Below, piece after piece: positions 9,364 to 17,337 of a stretch of 64,000 nucleotides of DNA (the stretch's first letter is position 1; every line of letters begins with the position of its first letter). The position numbers and the translations under genes were made by a program. Source of the DNA: Halorubrum sp. DM2 (GTDB lineage: Archaea; Halobacteriota; Halobacteria; Halobacteriales; Haloferacaceae). The stretch covers positions 2,741,773-2,805,772 of the forward strand of contig NZ_LR594487.1 of the NCBI RefSeq assembly GCF_901686465.1, given 5' to 3'. A model generated the notes under the pieces. That model was given only the letters and a program-made list of their open reading frames with translations. It was not told the DNA's origin and did not search any database.

Positions 9364-9681
9364 GTGCCCTCTCGTCTCGCTCTCGCCGTCTGCCTCCTGT
9401 TCGTCGGGGCCGCCGCGGACGTGGCGACGACGTACGTCGCCCTCACCGGCAGCGAGTACGTCGAGGGGTCGCCGATCGGCCGCCTGTTCATCTCCCGGTT
9501 CGGCCTCCTCCGCGGGATGCTCCTCACGAAGGTCGCCGGAATGGCCGTCATCGGGATTCCGGTGGCGGTCGCGGGCGGCACGCGTCGGTTCGTCGCGACG
9601 CTGATGTGCGCGGGCGTCGGCGTCCTCTCGCTTCTCGTCGCCGCGCGGAACCTCCTGTTCGTCGCCGGCGTGTGGCCCTGA
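9364..9681 (+). CDS. Small membrane protein, DUF5658-like
   Basis: 105 residues from GTG 9364 with three hydrophobic segments: LALAVCLLFVGAAADVATTY, GMLLTKVAGMAVIGIPVAVA and the C-terminal TLMCAGVGVLSLLVAARNLL. The pattern of a polar ATTYVAL near helix 1 followed by EGSPIGRLF recalls the DUF5658 family of short haloarchaeal membrane proteins; I give that from memory. A TTTATG box about 30 bases upstream supports a leaderless start. Function unknown. Divergent from the oxidoreductase gene. Confidence 0.65.
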   Translation: MPSRLALAVCLLFVGAAADVATTYVALTGSEYVEGSPIGRLFISRFGLLRGMLLTKVAGMAVIGIPVAVAGGTRRFVATLMCAGVGVLSLLVAARNLLFVAGVWP

Positions 9682-9771
9682 CGCCCGACGCCACCGGCTC
9701 GAAGCTGATCGACCCGCGGCGGCGGCCGCCGCGACCCCAGCGGTTTTGCGTTGCCGGCGACAGGCGATCGT

Positions 9772-11997
9772 ATGTCACGCCAGTCCGCTCCGGTCCCGTC
9801 TCCGCCGGAGACCGAACGTGAGGTCGTCACGGAGACGCTCCACGGGGTCGAGATCGACGACCCGTACCGGTGGCTCGAAGGCGACGACGAGGCGGTCCAC
9901 CGGTGGACCGACGCGCAGAACGACCACGCCGACGCCGCGCTCGACGACGACCTCCGGGAGGGACTCCGCCCGCGGTTCGACGACCTCGTTGAGGTGGCCG
10001 ACTACGGGCCGATCACCGTCCGCGAGGACCGCTACTTCGCGACGGTCCGCGAGCCGGGGGCGGACCACGCCCGTCTCGTCGTCCGCGACGCGCCGGACGG
10101 CGAGGACCGCGTCCTCGTCGATCCGAACGCGTGGGCGGCGAACCGCGACGACGACCGGCCGCCCCGGTCGATGGCGTGGTACGTCCCGTCTCACGACGGC
10201 GACCGCGTCGCGGTCGGCGTCACCGAGGGCGGCGACGAGAACTACGACGTCCGCGTCCTCTCGGTCCACGACCCGAGCGAAACGGTGTCGAACGCCGACG
10301 CGGCCGACGGCTTCGGCGCGGGCGTCGAGGAGGTCGCCGTCCTCCCCGAGCGCGGCCGCGTCAACGCGGGGAGCCTCGCGTGGGAGGCGGACGGCGAGGG
10401 GTTCGTCTACGTCGCCACCGGCGGCGCGGCCGACGGCGCGCAGATGGACAAAGAGATCCGCCGGTTCCGGCTCGCCGACGGTCCCGAAGCGGAGGAAGTG
10501 CTGCTTGAACACGACGACCGGCACGTCTGGCCCCGGGTGACCGTCGACCCCGACTCCGGCCTGCTCGCGGTCGCCTTCTCCGAGATGGTCGGAGGGACCG
10601 AGTGGTACGTCCACGTCGACGGCGACCTCCGTCCCGTCCTGACCGACACCGACGCCGAGACCTCGGTCCGGTTCCACGACGGGACGGCGTTCGTCACGAC
10701 CGATCACGACGCCCCCCGGCGGCGGCTGCTCGCCTGCTCGGTCGACCGGTTCCGCGAGGGCGACCTCTCGTTCGACGAGTGTCGCGAGGTGCTTCCCGAG
10801 GGCGAGGGGATCCTCCGGTCGGCGGTCCCGACGCCCGAGCGCCTCCTCGTGCACCGCCGGCGGGACGCGCACTCGCGGCTCTCGGTCCACGACCGCAACG
10901 GGACGCACCTGTGGGACGTGTCGCTGCCGGACTACTGCTCCGTGACGTGGGTCTCCGCGGCCCGCGACGCGCCGGAGGCGTTCTTCGGCGTGACGGGGTT
11001 CGACCGGCCGCCAGCGGTCCGCGGACTCGATCTGGCCGCCGAAGCGGGGAATGGCGTGGATGACGTGGATGAGGACGACTCCGACCCCGCCGAGTCGACC
11101 GCGATCGACTCGGTCGACCTGTCGGTCCCCGACGACCTCGTCGTCGAACAGCGGTTCGTCGACTCGACGGACGGTGCCGAGGTCCCGGTGTTCGTCTGCT
11201 ACCGCGAGGGGGTCCAGGTCGACGGGCCGCGGCCGACCCTGCTGTACGGCTACGGCGGGTTCCGCAACAGCGTCACGCCGTCGTTCGGCCGGTTTCGGCT
11301 CCCGTTCCTCGCGGACGGCGGCGCGTTCGCGGCGGTGTGCGCGCGCGGCGGGTACGAGTACGGCGAGCCGTGGCACGAGGCCGGGATGCTGGCCGAGAAA
11401 CAGCACACCTTCGACGACTTCATTGCGGCCGGCGAGGCGCTCTGCGAGTCGGGACTCACCGACAGCGACCATCTGGCGGTCGCGGGCGGGTCGAACGGCG
11501 GGCTCTCCGTCGGCGCGGTCGTCACGCAGCGGCCGGAGCTGTGGGCGGCCGCGCAGTGCGCGGTCCCGCTCTTGGACATGCTGCGGTTCCACCGCTTCCT
11601 GCTCGGCGAGTCGTGGACGACGGAGTACGGCCACCCGGAGGACCCGGAGGCGTTCGAGTACCTCCGGGCGTACTCGCCGTATCACAACATCGACCCCGAC
11701 GAAAGCTACCCGCCGGTGTACTTCACCACGGCCGCGAGCGACACGCGGGTCCATCCCTCACACGCCCGGAAAATGACCGCGCGGCTCCAGAACGAGGCCG
11801 CGGGCGGCCCCTTCCTGTTGCGCACCAAGCCCGAGACCGGCCACGGCGTCGGCAAGCCCGCCTCGATGATCGTCGACGAGCAGACGGACTCGTGGGCGTT
11901 CCTCTACGAGCGGTTGGAGGTTGAAGTCGGGGACGGCGGCGACCGCGATTCCGCTGCCACCGATCGCGCTGCCGCCGACCGCGACGACGGGGCGTAA
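9772..11997 (+). CDS. Prolyl oligopeptidase family serine peptidase (S9A)
   Basis: 741-residue cytoplasmic peptidase that cleaves short peptides after proline. The N-terminal part is a beta-propeller (LHGVEIDDPYRWLEG is the classic S9A opening); the C-terminal third is an alpha/beta hydrolase. The catalytic Ser is in GGSNGGLSVGAV (about base 11490), the Asp in SDTRVHPSHARKM and the His in KPETGHGVGKP. No signal peptide. ATG 9772 is preferred over an upstream TTG. Length matches the family. The last residues are an acidic Asp/Ala tail. Confidence 0.93.
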   Translation: MSRQSAPVPSPPETEREVVTETLHGVEIDDPYRWLEGDDEAVHRWTDAQNDHADAALDDDLREGLRPRFDDLVEVADYGPITVREDRYFATVREPGADHARLVVRDAPDGEDRVLVDPNAWAANRDDDRPPRSMAWYVPSHDGDRVAVGVTEGGDENYDVRVLSVHDPSETVSNADAADGFGAGVEEVAVLPERGRVNAGSLAWEADGEGFVYVATGGAADGAQMDKEIRRFRLADGPEAEEVLLEHDDRHVWPRVTVDPDSGLLAVAFSEMVGGTEWYVHVDGDLRPVLTDTDAETSVRFHDGTAFVTTDHDAPRRRLLACSVDRFREGDLSFDECREVLPEGEGILRSAVPTPERLLVHRRRDAHSRLSVHDRNGTHLWDVSLPDYCSVTWVSAARDAPEAFFGVTGFDRPPAVRGLDLAAEAGNGVDDVDEDDSDPAESTAIDSVDLSVPDDLVVEQRFVDSTDGAEVPVFVCYREGVQVDGPRPTLLYGYGGFRNSVTPSFGRFRLPFLADGGAFAAVCARGGYEYGEPWHEAGMLAEKQHTFDDFIAAGEALCESGLTDSDHLAVAGGSNGGLSVGAVVTQRPELWAAAQCAVPLLDMLRFHRFLLGESWTTEYGHPEDPEAFEYLRAYSPYHNIDPDESYPPVYFTTAASDTRVHPSHARKMTARLQNEAAGGPFLLRTKPETGHGVGKPASMIVDEQTDSWAFLYERLEVEVGDGGDRDSAATDRAAADRDDGA

Positions 11998-11998
11998 G

Positions 11999-12679
11999 TC
12001 ACTCGCCCTCGTAGAGGCGCTCGGCGGTCAGCTCCGGGAGGTCGGCCTCCCGGACCGCGGCGGCGACGCGGTCGATGTCGTACTCCACGCGGCGCGTCTC
12101 GACCGCGTCGGTCCCGTCGGTCGTCGTGTCGAGGACCGCGTAGCCGGCTCTGGGGTCGCCGTCGCGCGGCTGGCCAACGCTGCCCGGATTACAGACGAAC
12201 CCGCCGCCCGCCTCCCGGACGCCCTGAACGTGGGTGTGGCCGAGGACGATCCCGTCGTACTCGCCCATGTGGCGGTCGAGGGTCGGGAACTCCTCCGGGT
12301 AGACGTAGGCGTCCTCGCGCTCGGCCGCGGGGTGCGAGTGGACGAGCAGGTAGCGGTCGCCCGCGATCGTCTCGGTCCGCGGGAGGCCGCCGACCCACTC
12401 GCGCTGCTCGTCGTACAGCGACGCCTTCGCGTGTTCGAGGCCCGCCTCGGCCATCCGGTTGGCGCGGTAGCGCTCGGGGGTTTCGACGGTGCGGTCGTGG
12501 TTCCCGCGCACCGTCGCGGCCGCGATCTCGCGCACGCGCTCGACGCACTCGGCGGGCCACGGGTTGTAGCCGACCACGTCGCCCGCGCAGTAGATCCGGT
12601 CGACCGCGGGCATGTCGTCGAGGACCGTCTCCAGCGCCGGGAGGTTCGCGTGGACGTCCGAGATGAGACCGATCTTCAT
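11999..12679 (-). CDS. Metallophosphoesterase, YfcE/MJ0936-like
   Basis: 226-residue calcineurin-like phosphoesterase from MKIGLISDVHANLPALE. Metal ligands are visible in order: D and H in SDVHAN, D in CAGDVVGYNP, N and H in RGNHDRTVE, then H in LVHSHPAA and GHTHVQG. These are cytoplasmic phosphodiesterases of uncertain natural substrate. The open frame continues 24 codons upstream into a Pro-rich stretch, which I do not include. It converges on the peptidase gene with one base between their ends. Confidence 0.88.
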   Translation of the reverse strand: MKIGLISDVHANLPALETVLDDMPAVDRIYCAGDVVGYNPWPAECVERVREIAAATVRGNHDRTVETPERYRANRMAEAGLEHAKASLYDEQREWVGGLPRTETIAGDRYLLVHSHPAAEREDAYVYPEEFPTLDRHMGEYDGIVLGHTHVQGVREAGGGFVCNPGSVGQPRDGDPRAGYAVLDTTTDGTDAVETRRVEYDIDRVAAAVREADLPELTAERLYEGE

Positions 12680-12796
12680 CGGCGGAGGGTTCGGTCGGCG
12701 GGAGGGAATAGGTTGTGGCGGGAGGTGCGCCGCGGAACGGAACACATCCAAGTCCGGACCCTCGGCGGTCAGTCAACGCGAAAAAGCCGAAAACGT

Positions 12797-13102
12797 CTTT
12801 CTGCGGTGCTGTGGCGTCGCCGGCGGCTTCGCCGCCGGCTGCCAGAGGCGCGCAGCGCCTCACTGCGTGCCTCCGAGCGGTCGCCATCGGCGACCGTGAG
12901 GAGCACCGCGCGAGGGACGCGGCGACCGGAGGGAGCCGCGAGGTTGGGGAGGCGTGAGGCTGCGGTGCTGTGTGGGGCGGGACTCGAAGGGGCAGTCGCG
13001 AGGACAGCGCAGGCGACGCAAGCACCGCAACGAGGGAGCGAAGCGACCGAGTGAGGCGCACAGCGAGCGTGCGCTGTCCTCGCGGCTGGGGCTTCGGTGG
13101 TG
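12797..13102 (-). repeat. Structured intergenic repeat, copy 2 (full length, minus orientation)
   Basis: On the minus strand it begins ACCACCGAAGCCCCAGCCG (from 13102). It forms a 15-bp perfect stem, 13070-13084 with 12997-13011. The box CACAGCACCGCAGCCTCACG and CGCCTCCCCAACCTCG follow (12939-12972), then a short stem 12935-12940/12918-12923. Next is a perfect hairpin GGTCGCC/GGCGACC (12879-12885 with 12889-12895) and GCTCGGAGGCACGC. Beyond it lies a 9-bp hairpin (12819-12827/12831-12839) and a second CACAGCACCGC (12803-12813). The stretch 12680-13174 has no gene I can support. Confidence 0.75.
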
Positions 13103-13174
13103 TTCGCCGGACCAGTGACGAGTCCGCTCTCGTCGCCAACACCGGCCGAAAAGTAGGATTTGCCCTGTCGATCT

Positions 13175-13714
13175 CTACGCCGTGACCTTCTCGCGGAACC
13201 GCTCGCGGACCTTGTCGACCTTCGGCTGGGCGTGCATCGTACAGTAGGCGTCGGCCGGGTTCTTCTCGAAGTAGTCTTGGTGTTTCTCCTCGGCCCGGTA
13301 GAACGTCTCCAGCGGCTCGACTTCGGTGACCACGTCGTCGTCGTAGCCGCCCTCCTCGTTGAGCGCCTCGACGTACCGCGTCGCCGCCTCGTGCTGGTCG
13401 TCGTCGTGGGTCAGGACGATAGAGCGGTACTGGCTGCCGACGTCGGGGCCCTGTCGGTTGAGCTGTGTCGGGTCGTGGACGGTGAAGAAAATCTCCAGAA
13501 TGTCCCCGTAGGAGAGCGCCTCGGGGTCGTACTCGACCTGAACAACCTCGGCGTGGCCGGTGTTCCCGGAACAGACCTCCCGGTAGCTCGGGTCCTCGGC
13601 GTGGCCGCCGGCGTAGCCGGAGGTGACGCTGTGGACGCCGTCGAGTTCCTTGAATGCGGCCTCAACGCACCAGAAGCAGCCGCCGCCGACCGTCGCCGTC
13701 TCGGTGTTCGTCAT
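13175..13714 (-). CDS. msrA: Peptide methionine sulfoxide reductase MsrA
   Basis: 179 residues; repairs the S-form of methionine sulfoxide in proteins using thioredoxin. The catalytic motif GGGCFWCVEAAF is at residues 10-21, with SGYAGG, the Y and E of the active site (YREVCSGNTGHAEVVQVEYDP) and HQDYFEKNP. Start ATG 13714 has a TTAATA box 25 bases upstream. Length and order are standard for the family. The gene sits alone between two inverted copies of the intergenic repeat. Confidence 0.96.
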   Translation of the reverse strand: MTNTETATVGGGCFWCVEAAFKELDGVHSVTSGYAGGHAEDPSYREVCSGNTGHAEVVQVEYDPEALSYGDILEIFFTVHDPTQLNRQGPDVGSQYRSIVLTHDDDQHEAATRYVEALNEEGGYDDDVVTEVEPLETFYRAEEKHQDYFEKNPADAYCTMHAQPKVDKVRERFREKVTA

Positions 13715-13736
13715 GTACCGTTGTTAGCGTCGCAGA

Positions 13737-13746
13737 CGTATTAATG
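13737..13746 (-). promoter_or_regulatory. TATA-like promoter of msrA
   Basis: CATTAATACG on the minus strand, 24-32 bases before the msrA ATG, the spacing of a leaderless archaeal transcript. Confidence 0.5.
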
Positions 13747-13802
13747 ACGCGCGGCTGTACGAAGCTGCTCGGCTATACGCTGCTGATCCCGTCACAACTG
13801 CG

Positions 13803-14065
13803 ACCACCGAAGCCCCAGCCGGGAGGCGGGGCGCACGCTCGTTGCGCGCTTCAGTCGCTCGCTACGCTCGCTCCTTCCAGTGCTTACGTCGCCTGCGCCC
13901 GCCTCCCGGCTCGCCCCTTCGAGCCCCACCCCGCCACAGCACCGCCCCCCGCACCTCACGCCTCCCCAGCCTCGTCGACCGGTCTCCGCTTTCGCTCCGA
14001 CCGGTCGACTCCCTCGCGCGACGCTCCTCGCGCCGTTAAAAGGGCGCTCGGAGGCACGCGCCACC
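13803..14065 (+). repeat. Structured intergenic repeat, copy 3 (full length)
   Basis: Begins ACCACCGAAGCCCCAGCCGG. A 14-bp perfect stem, AGCCGGGAGGCGGG (13817-13830) with 13898-13911, extends 4 bp more after one bulged G. Then come TTCGAGCCCCACCCC, CACAGCACCGC and CTCACGCCTCCCCAGCCTCG. An 11-bp perfect hairpin follows, GTCGACCGGTC (13974-13984) with 13999-14009, then CTCCCTCGCGCG, a small stem GCGCC (14030-14034)/GGCGC (14043-14047) and GCTCGGAGGCACGC. A TATA-like GGCTATACG lies at 13771-13779, about 25-30 bases before the first box. The stretch 13715-14174 has no protein gene I can support. Confidence 0.75.
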
Positions 14066-14174
14066 GCTCCAGTTGCGTAACTGGCTCTCCGGTCACCTCC
14101 CGTCCCGAACGCGTTCGCCCGGCAACCCTGCGGTCGAACGGTAGACCTTTGCCGACGCCCGTACCAGTTCCGGT

Positions 14175-14579
14175 ATGGTCTCGCTGGGACTGGTGGTGGC
14201 GCGGTTCAACGACTCCGTCACGGAGCCGATGGCCGAGGCCGCCCGGGAGGCGGCCGCCGACCGCGACGCCGTCGTCGTCGACGAAGTGAGCGTGCCGGGC
14301 GCGTACGACAGCCCGCTGGCCGCCGACCGACTCGCGCGCCGCGACGACGTCGACGCGGTCGCGGTCGTCGGAGCCATCGTCACCGGCGACACCGACCACG
14401 ACCGCGTCATCGCGAACGCGACCGCTGAGAAGCTCACCGACGTGAGCCTCGACCGGGACACCCCGGTCACGTTCGGCGTGAGCGGCCCGGGGATGTCCGG
14501 CGCTGAGGCGCGCGAGCGGATCGACAAGGGGGCCGACGCCGCGAACGCGGCTATCGACCTCGCCGAGGAACTCGACTGA
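14175..14579 (+). CDS. ribH: 6,7-dimethyl-8-ribityllumazine synthase
   Basis: 134-residue lumazine synthase, the penultimate step of riboflavin synthesis. It condenses 5-amino-6-ribitylaminouracil with dihydroxybutanone phosphate. The N-terminus SLGLVVARFNDSVTEPM carries the substrate-binding aromatic/Asn, followed by VPGAYDSPLAA and AVVGAIVTGDTDHDRVIAN with the catalytic His region, then TPVTFGVSGPGM. Compact length is typical of archaeal RibH. No other rib genes are adjacent. The aminotransferase gene follows after 24 bases. Confidence 0.93.
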   Translation: MVSLGLVVARFNDSVTEPMAEAAREAAADRDAVVVDEVSVPGAYDSPLAADRLARRDDVDAVAVVGAIVTGDTDHDRVIANATAEKLTDVSLDRDTPVTFGVSGPGMSGAEARERIDKGADAANAAIDLAEELD

Positions 14580-14603
14580 CAGACACCCGACCACACACGA
14601 CAC

Positions 14604-15758
14604 ATGAGCGACGCATACGACTTCTCGGAGCGGATCGGACGCGTAGAGCCCAGCGCGACGCTGGCGATATCGAACCTCGCGGCGGAAAAGGAGGCGGAGG
14701 GAGCCGACATCGTCGACCTCTCCGTCGGCGAGCCGGACTTCGACACCCCGGAGAACGTCGTCGAGGCCGGTAAGGACGCCCTCGACGCGGGCCACACGGG
14801 GTACACCTCCTCGAACGGGATCCCGGCCCTGAAGGAGGCGATCGCGGAGAAGCTCGGCGAGACCGGGATCGACGCCGACGCCGACGAAGTGATCGTCACG
14901 CCCGGCGGCAAGCAGGCGCTGTACGAGACGTTCCAGACGCTGATCGACGAGGGCGACGAGGTCGTCCTCCTCGATCCGGCGTGGGTCTCCTACGAGGCGA
15001 TGGCGAAGCTCGCGGGCGCGGACCTCTCGCGCGTCGACCTCGCGCCGCACGGGTTCCAGCTCGAACCCGCGCTCGACGCGCTCGCGGAGACGGTGTCCGA
15101 CGACACCGAGCTGCTCGTCGTCAACTCCCCCGCGAACCCCACCGGCGCGGTCTTCTCGGAGGCCGCCTTGGAGGGCGTCCGCGCCCTCGCCGTCGAACAC
15201 GACGTCGCCGTCATCTCCGACGAGATCTACGAGCGCATCATCTACGACGCCGACCACGTCTCGCTCGCGAGCCTCGACGGGATGGCCGACCGCACGGTGA
15301 CGATCAACGGCTTCTCGAAGGCGTACTCGATGACCGGCTGGCGGCTCGGCTACCTCCACGCCACCGACGAGTTCGTCGGCGAGGCGGGCAAGCTCCACTC
15401 CCACTCCGTCTCCTGTGCGACCAACTTCGTCCAGCGTGCGGGGATCGAGGCGTTAGAGAACACCGACGAGTCCGTCGAGGAGATGCGCGACGCCTTCGCG
15501 GACCGCCGCGACCTGCTCGTCGACTTGTTCGACGAACACGGCGTCGACGTCGACGTCGGCGACGGCGCGTTCTACATGATGATCCCGGTCGCCGCCGACG
15601 ACCAGGCGTGGTGCGAGCGCGCCATCGAGGAGGCGTCGGTCGCCTGCGTCCCTGGCAGCGCGTTCAACGCCGACGGCCACGCCCGGATCTCCTACGCCGC
15701 GAGCGAGGACCGGCTGCGCGAGGCGGTCGACCGGCTCGTCGCGAACGACCTGCTGTAG
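14604..15758 (+). CDS. PLP-dependent class I/II aminotransferase (aspartate aminotransferase-like)
   Basis: 384 residues, fold-type I aminotransferase of the AspC/Aat subgroup (Iγ). The N-terminal DLSVGEPDFDTPENV and GYTSSNGIPALKEAI are family signatures. Substrate/PLP residues are in NSPANPTGAVFSE (the Asn) and ISDEIYERIIYD (Asp and Tyr). The PLP Lys is in NGFSKAYSMTGWRLGY and the substrate carboxylate Arg in ARISYAAS. Likely converts aspartate and 2-oxoglutarate, but related enzymes accept aromatic or branched substrates, so specificity is open. Confidence 0.9.
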   Translation: MSDAYDFSERIGRVEPSATLAISNLAAEKEAEGADIVDLSVGEPDFDTPENVVEAGKDALDAGHTGYTSSNGIPALKEAIAEKLGETGIDADADEVIVTPGGKQALYETFQTLIDEGDEVVLLDPAWVSYEAMAKLAGADLSRVDLAPHGFQLEPALDALAETVSDDTELLVVNSPANPTGAVFSEAALEGVRALAVEHDVAVISDEIYERIIYDADHVSLASLDGMADRTVTINGFSKAYSMTGWRLGYLHATDEFVGEAGKLHSHSVSCATNFVQRAGIEALENTDESVEEMRDAFADRRDLLVDLFDEHGVDVDVGDGAFYMMIPVAADDQAWCERAIEEASVACVPGSAFNADGHARISYAASEDRLREAVDRLVANDLL

Positions 15759-15783
15759 GTCGCTCCGGACGCCGGTTTCTCCC

Positions 15784-15830
15784 GTCTCGGCCGACCGGTC
15801 TCACCCTGTCTCGGCCGACCGGTCTCACCC
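15784..15830 (+). repeat. Tandem 23-bp duplication, 24-bp period
   Basis: GTCTCGGCCGACCGGTCTCA-CCC occurs twice in a row (15784-15806 and 15808-15830) between the aminotransferase and the stress-protein genes. Looks like slippage; no function evident. Confidence 0.8.
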
Positions 15831-15910
15831 CGCCGCGCCCCGCTTCGTCCGCACCCCTCACGACGAGAACACTTTTCAGCCGAGTCCGCGAAGTCTTACG
15901 GGGTGATAAC

Positions 15911-16429
15911 ATGTACCAAAGCATCCTCTACCCGACGGACGGAAGCGAGGGAGCGGGGAGCGCCGCCGATCACGTCCGGGAGATCGCGGGCGCGTTCGAC
16001 GCGACGGTCCACGTGTTGTACGTCGTCGACGCCCGGCACGCCGACTACGGGCTGAGCGGCGCGTTCCTCACCGACGAGGGGTCGGGCGTGAGAGCCGACC
16101 CCGCCCCCGACGAGGGCAGCGGCATGGTCGGCGAGGGGGGCAACGCGGAGGAGACGCGCGCGGCGCTCGTCGAGCGCGGCGAGGAGATCGTTGACCGCGC
16201 GGCGGCGACGATCGGAGACGGCGGGGTGTCCACCGAGACCGCCGTCGTGACCGGCACGCCCCACGAGGCCATCCTTGAGTACGCGGACGCGAACGACGTC
16301 GACCTCGTGGTGATGGGCACCCACGGTCGGACGGGGATCGAGCGGTACCTCCTCGGCAGCGTTACGGAGAAGGTGGTGCGCCTGTCGGACGCGCCCGTCG
16401 TGACGGTTCGGGCGGACGAGGCGGAGTGA
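15911..16429 (+). CDS. Universal stress protein (UspA family)
   Basis: 172-residue single-domain Usp. The N-terminal ILYPTDGSEGAGSAADHV and the C-terminal nucleotide-binding motif MGTHGRTGIERYLLGSV (G-2x-G-9x-G-S type) imply ATP binding. A flexible 45-residue insert after the second strand (about 50-95, Gly/Glu-rich) is longer than in minimal Usp proteins. ATG 15911 is preceded by GGGGTGATAAC, a Shine-Dalgarno-like element. The longer open frame over the aminotransferase is a shadow. Confidence 0.88.
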   Translation: MYQSILYPTDGSEGAGSAADHVREIAGAFDATVHVLYVVDARHADYGLSGAFLTDEGSGVRADPAPDEGSGMVGEGGNAEETRAALVERGEEIVDRAAATIGDGGVSTETAVVTGTPHEAILEYADANDVDLVVMGTHGRTGIERYLLGSVTEKVVRLSDAPVVTVRADEAE

Positions 16430-16502
16430 CGCCGCCGGCCCCCGCAACCGACCGCGCCGCTCGCACCGACGGTTTTTGTTTCCGGATCGAGTACTCGACC
16501 CC

Positions 16503-16931
16503 GTGACCGGATCCGATGCGACCGGCGTCACCGACGCGGAGCGCGAGGCGCTGCTCGACCGCGTGAACGATCAGAGCGCGACGATCGGGGCGAGCGTGCC
16601 CGACGAGGTCGAGATCGACGGGACCGCCGTCGACCTCTCGACGTTCATCGTCGAGTGCCGGAAGGTCGACGCGATCCCGCCGGCGATGGAGCGGAAGGTG
16701 GCGTCGACCCGAGAGGCCCTCCGCGCGGAGCGGGAGCGGCGCGTCGAGCGCCTGGAGACCGATCCGATCGACCGCGAGACCGCGGAGACGCTCGCCGAGG
16801 CGGTCATCGGCATCGACCGCGCGCTGAACGCGCTGTCGACGATCAGACACCCGAGCTTCGCCGACGAACACCACGCCGACAGGCTGGACGGCCACGAGCG
16901 CTGGCTCGCGTTCGTCGACCAGGTGCGGTGA
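16503..16931 (+). CDS. Conserved haloarchaeal protein (DUF5788-like)
   Basis: 142 residues from GTG 16503, all-helical and charged, no membrane segment or catalytic motif. The core SVPDEVEIDGTAVDLSTFIVECRKVDAIPP is followed by a long Glu/Arg-rich amphipathic helix and a C-terminal helix. It resembles the small haloarchaeal family I remember as DUF5788, but I cannot confirm this. A TTTTTG box about 30 bases upstream supports the GTG; a TTG at 16476 is the alternative. Its neighbour is gatC, with about 100 bases between. Confidence 0.65.
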   Translation: MTGSDATGVTDAEREALLDRVNDQSATIGASVPDEVEIDGTAVDLSTFIVECRKVDAIPPAMERKVASTREALRAERERRVERLETDPIDRETAETLAEAVIGIDRALNALSTIRHPSFADEHHADRLDGHERWLAFVDQVR

Positions 16932-17031
16932 CTCGATCTGCGGCCCGTACCGAGGCCGGACCGGCGACCCGGCCGGTCCCGCCGGCCCCCTTCCGAAACC
17001 CTTACTCGCCGCCCGCGTGGTACGTTCGGGT

Positions 17032-17337
17032 ATGAGCGACACCGCAGCGTCCGACGACGGTGAGGCGGCCGCCGTCGACGCCGAGGAGGTCAGACACGTC
17101 GCCGAACTCGCGCGGGTGCGGCTCGCCGACGACGAGGTCGACGAGTTCGCGGCGCAGTTCGGCGACATCTTGGAGTACTTCGAGGCGCTCGACGAGGTCC
17201 CGGAGACCGAACGCGAGGAGGAGCTGGTCAACGTGATGCGCCCCGACGAGGTCGAGGACGGGCTCTCGCAGGAGGCGGCGCTCGCGAACGCCGAGGAGAC
17301 GGAAGACGGCTTCTTCGTCGGGCCGAAGGTGTCGTAG
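17032..17337 (+). CDS. gatC: Asp-tRNA(Asn)/Glu-tRNA(Gln) amidotransferase subunit C
   Basis: 101 residues. GatC is the belt-like small subunit that stabilises GatA in the tRNA-dependent transamidation complex. The family core EVRHVAELARVRLADDEVDEFAAQFGDILEYFE is intact, followed by NVMRPDEVEDGLSQEAALANA. The start is MSDTAAS at 17032; an upstream open frame adds five codons. The stop is directly followed by the gatA ATG, so the pair forms an operon. Confidence 0.95.
   Translation: MSDTAASDDGEAAAVDAEEVRHVAELARVRLADDEVDEFAAQFGDILEYFEALDEVPETEREEELVNVMRPDEVEDGLSQEAALANAEETEDGFFVGPKVS

Noticed and set aside
12612-12957. Plus-strand small frames in the copy 2 repeat
   Set aside because: They lie across a structured repeat with no start signals or family.
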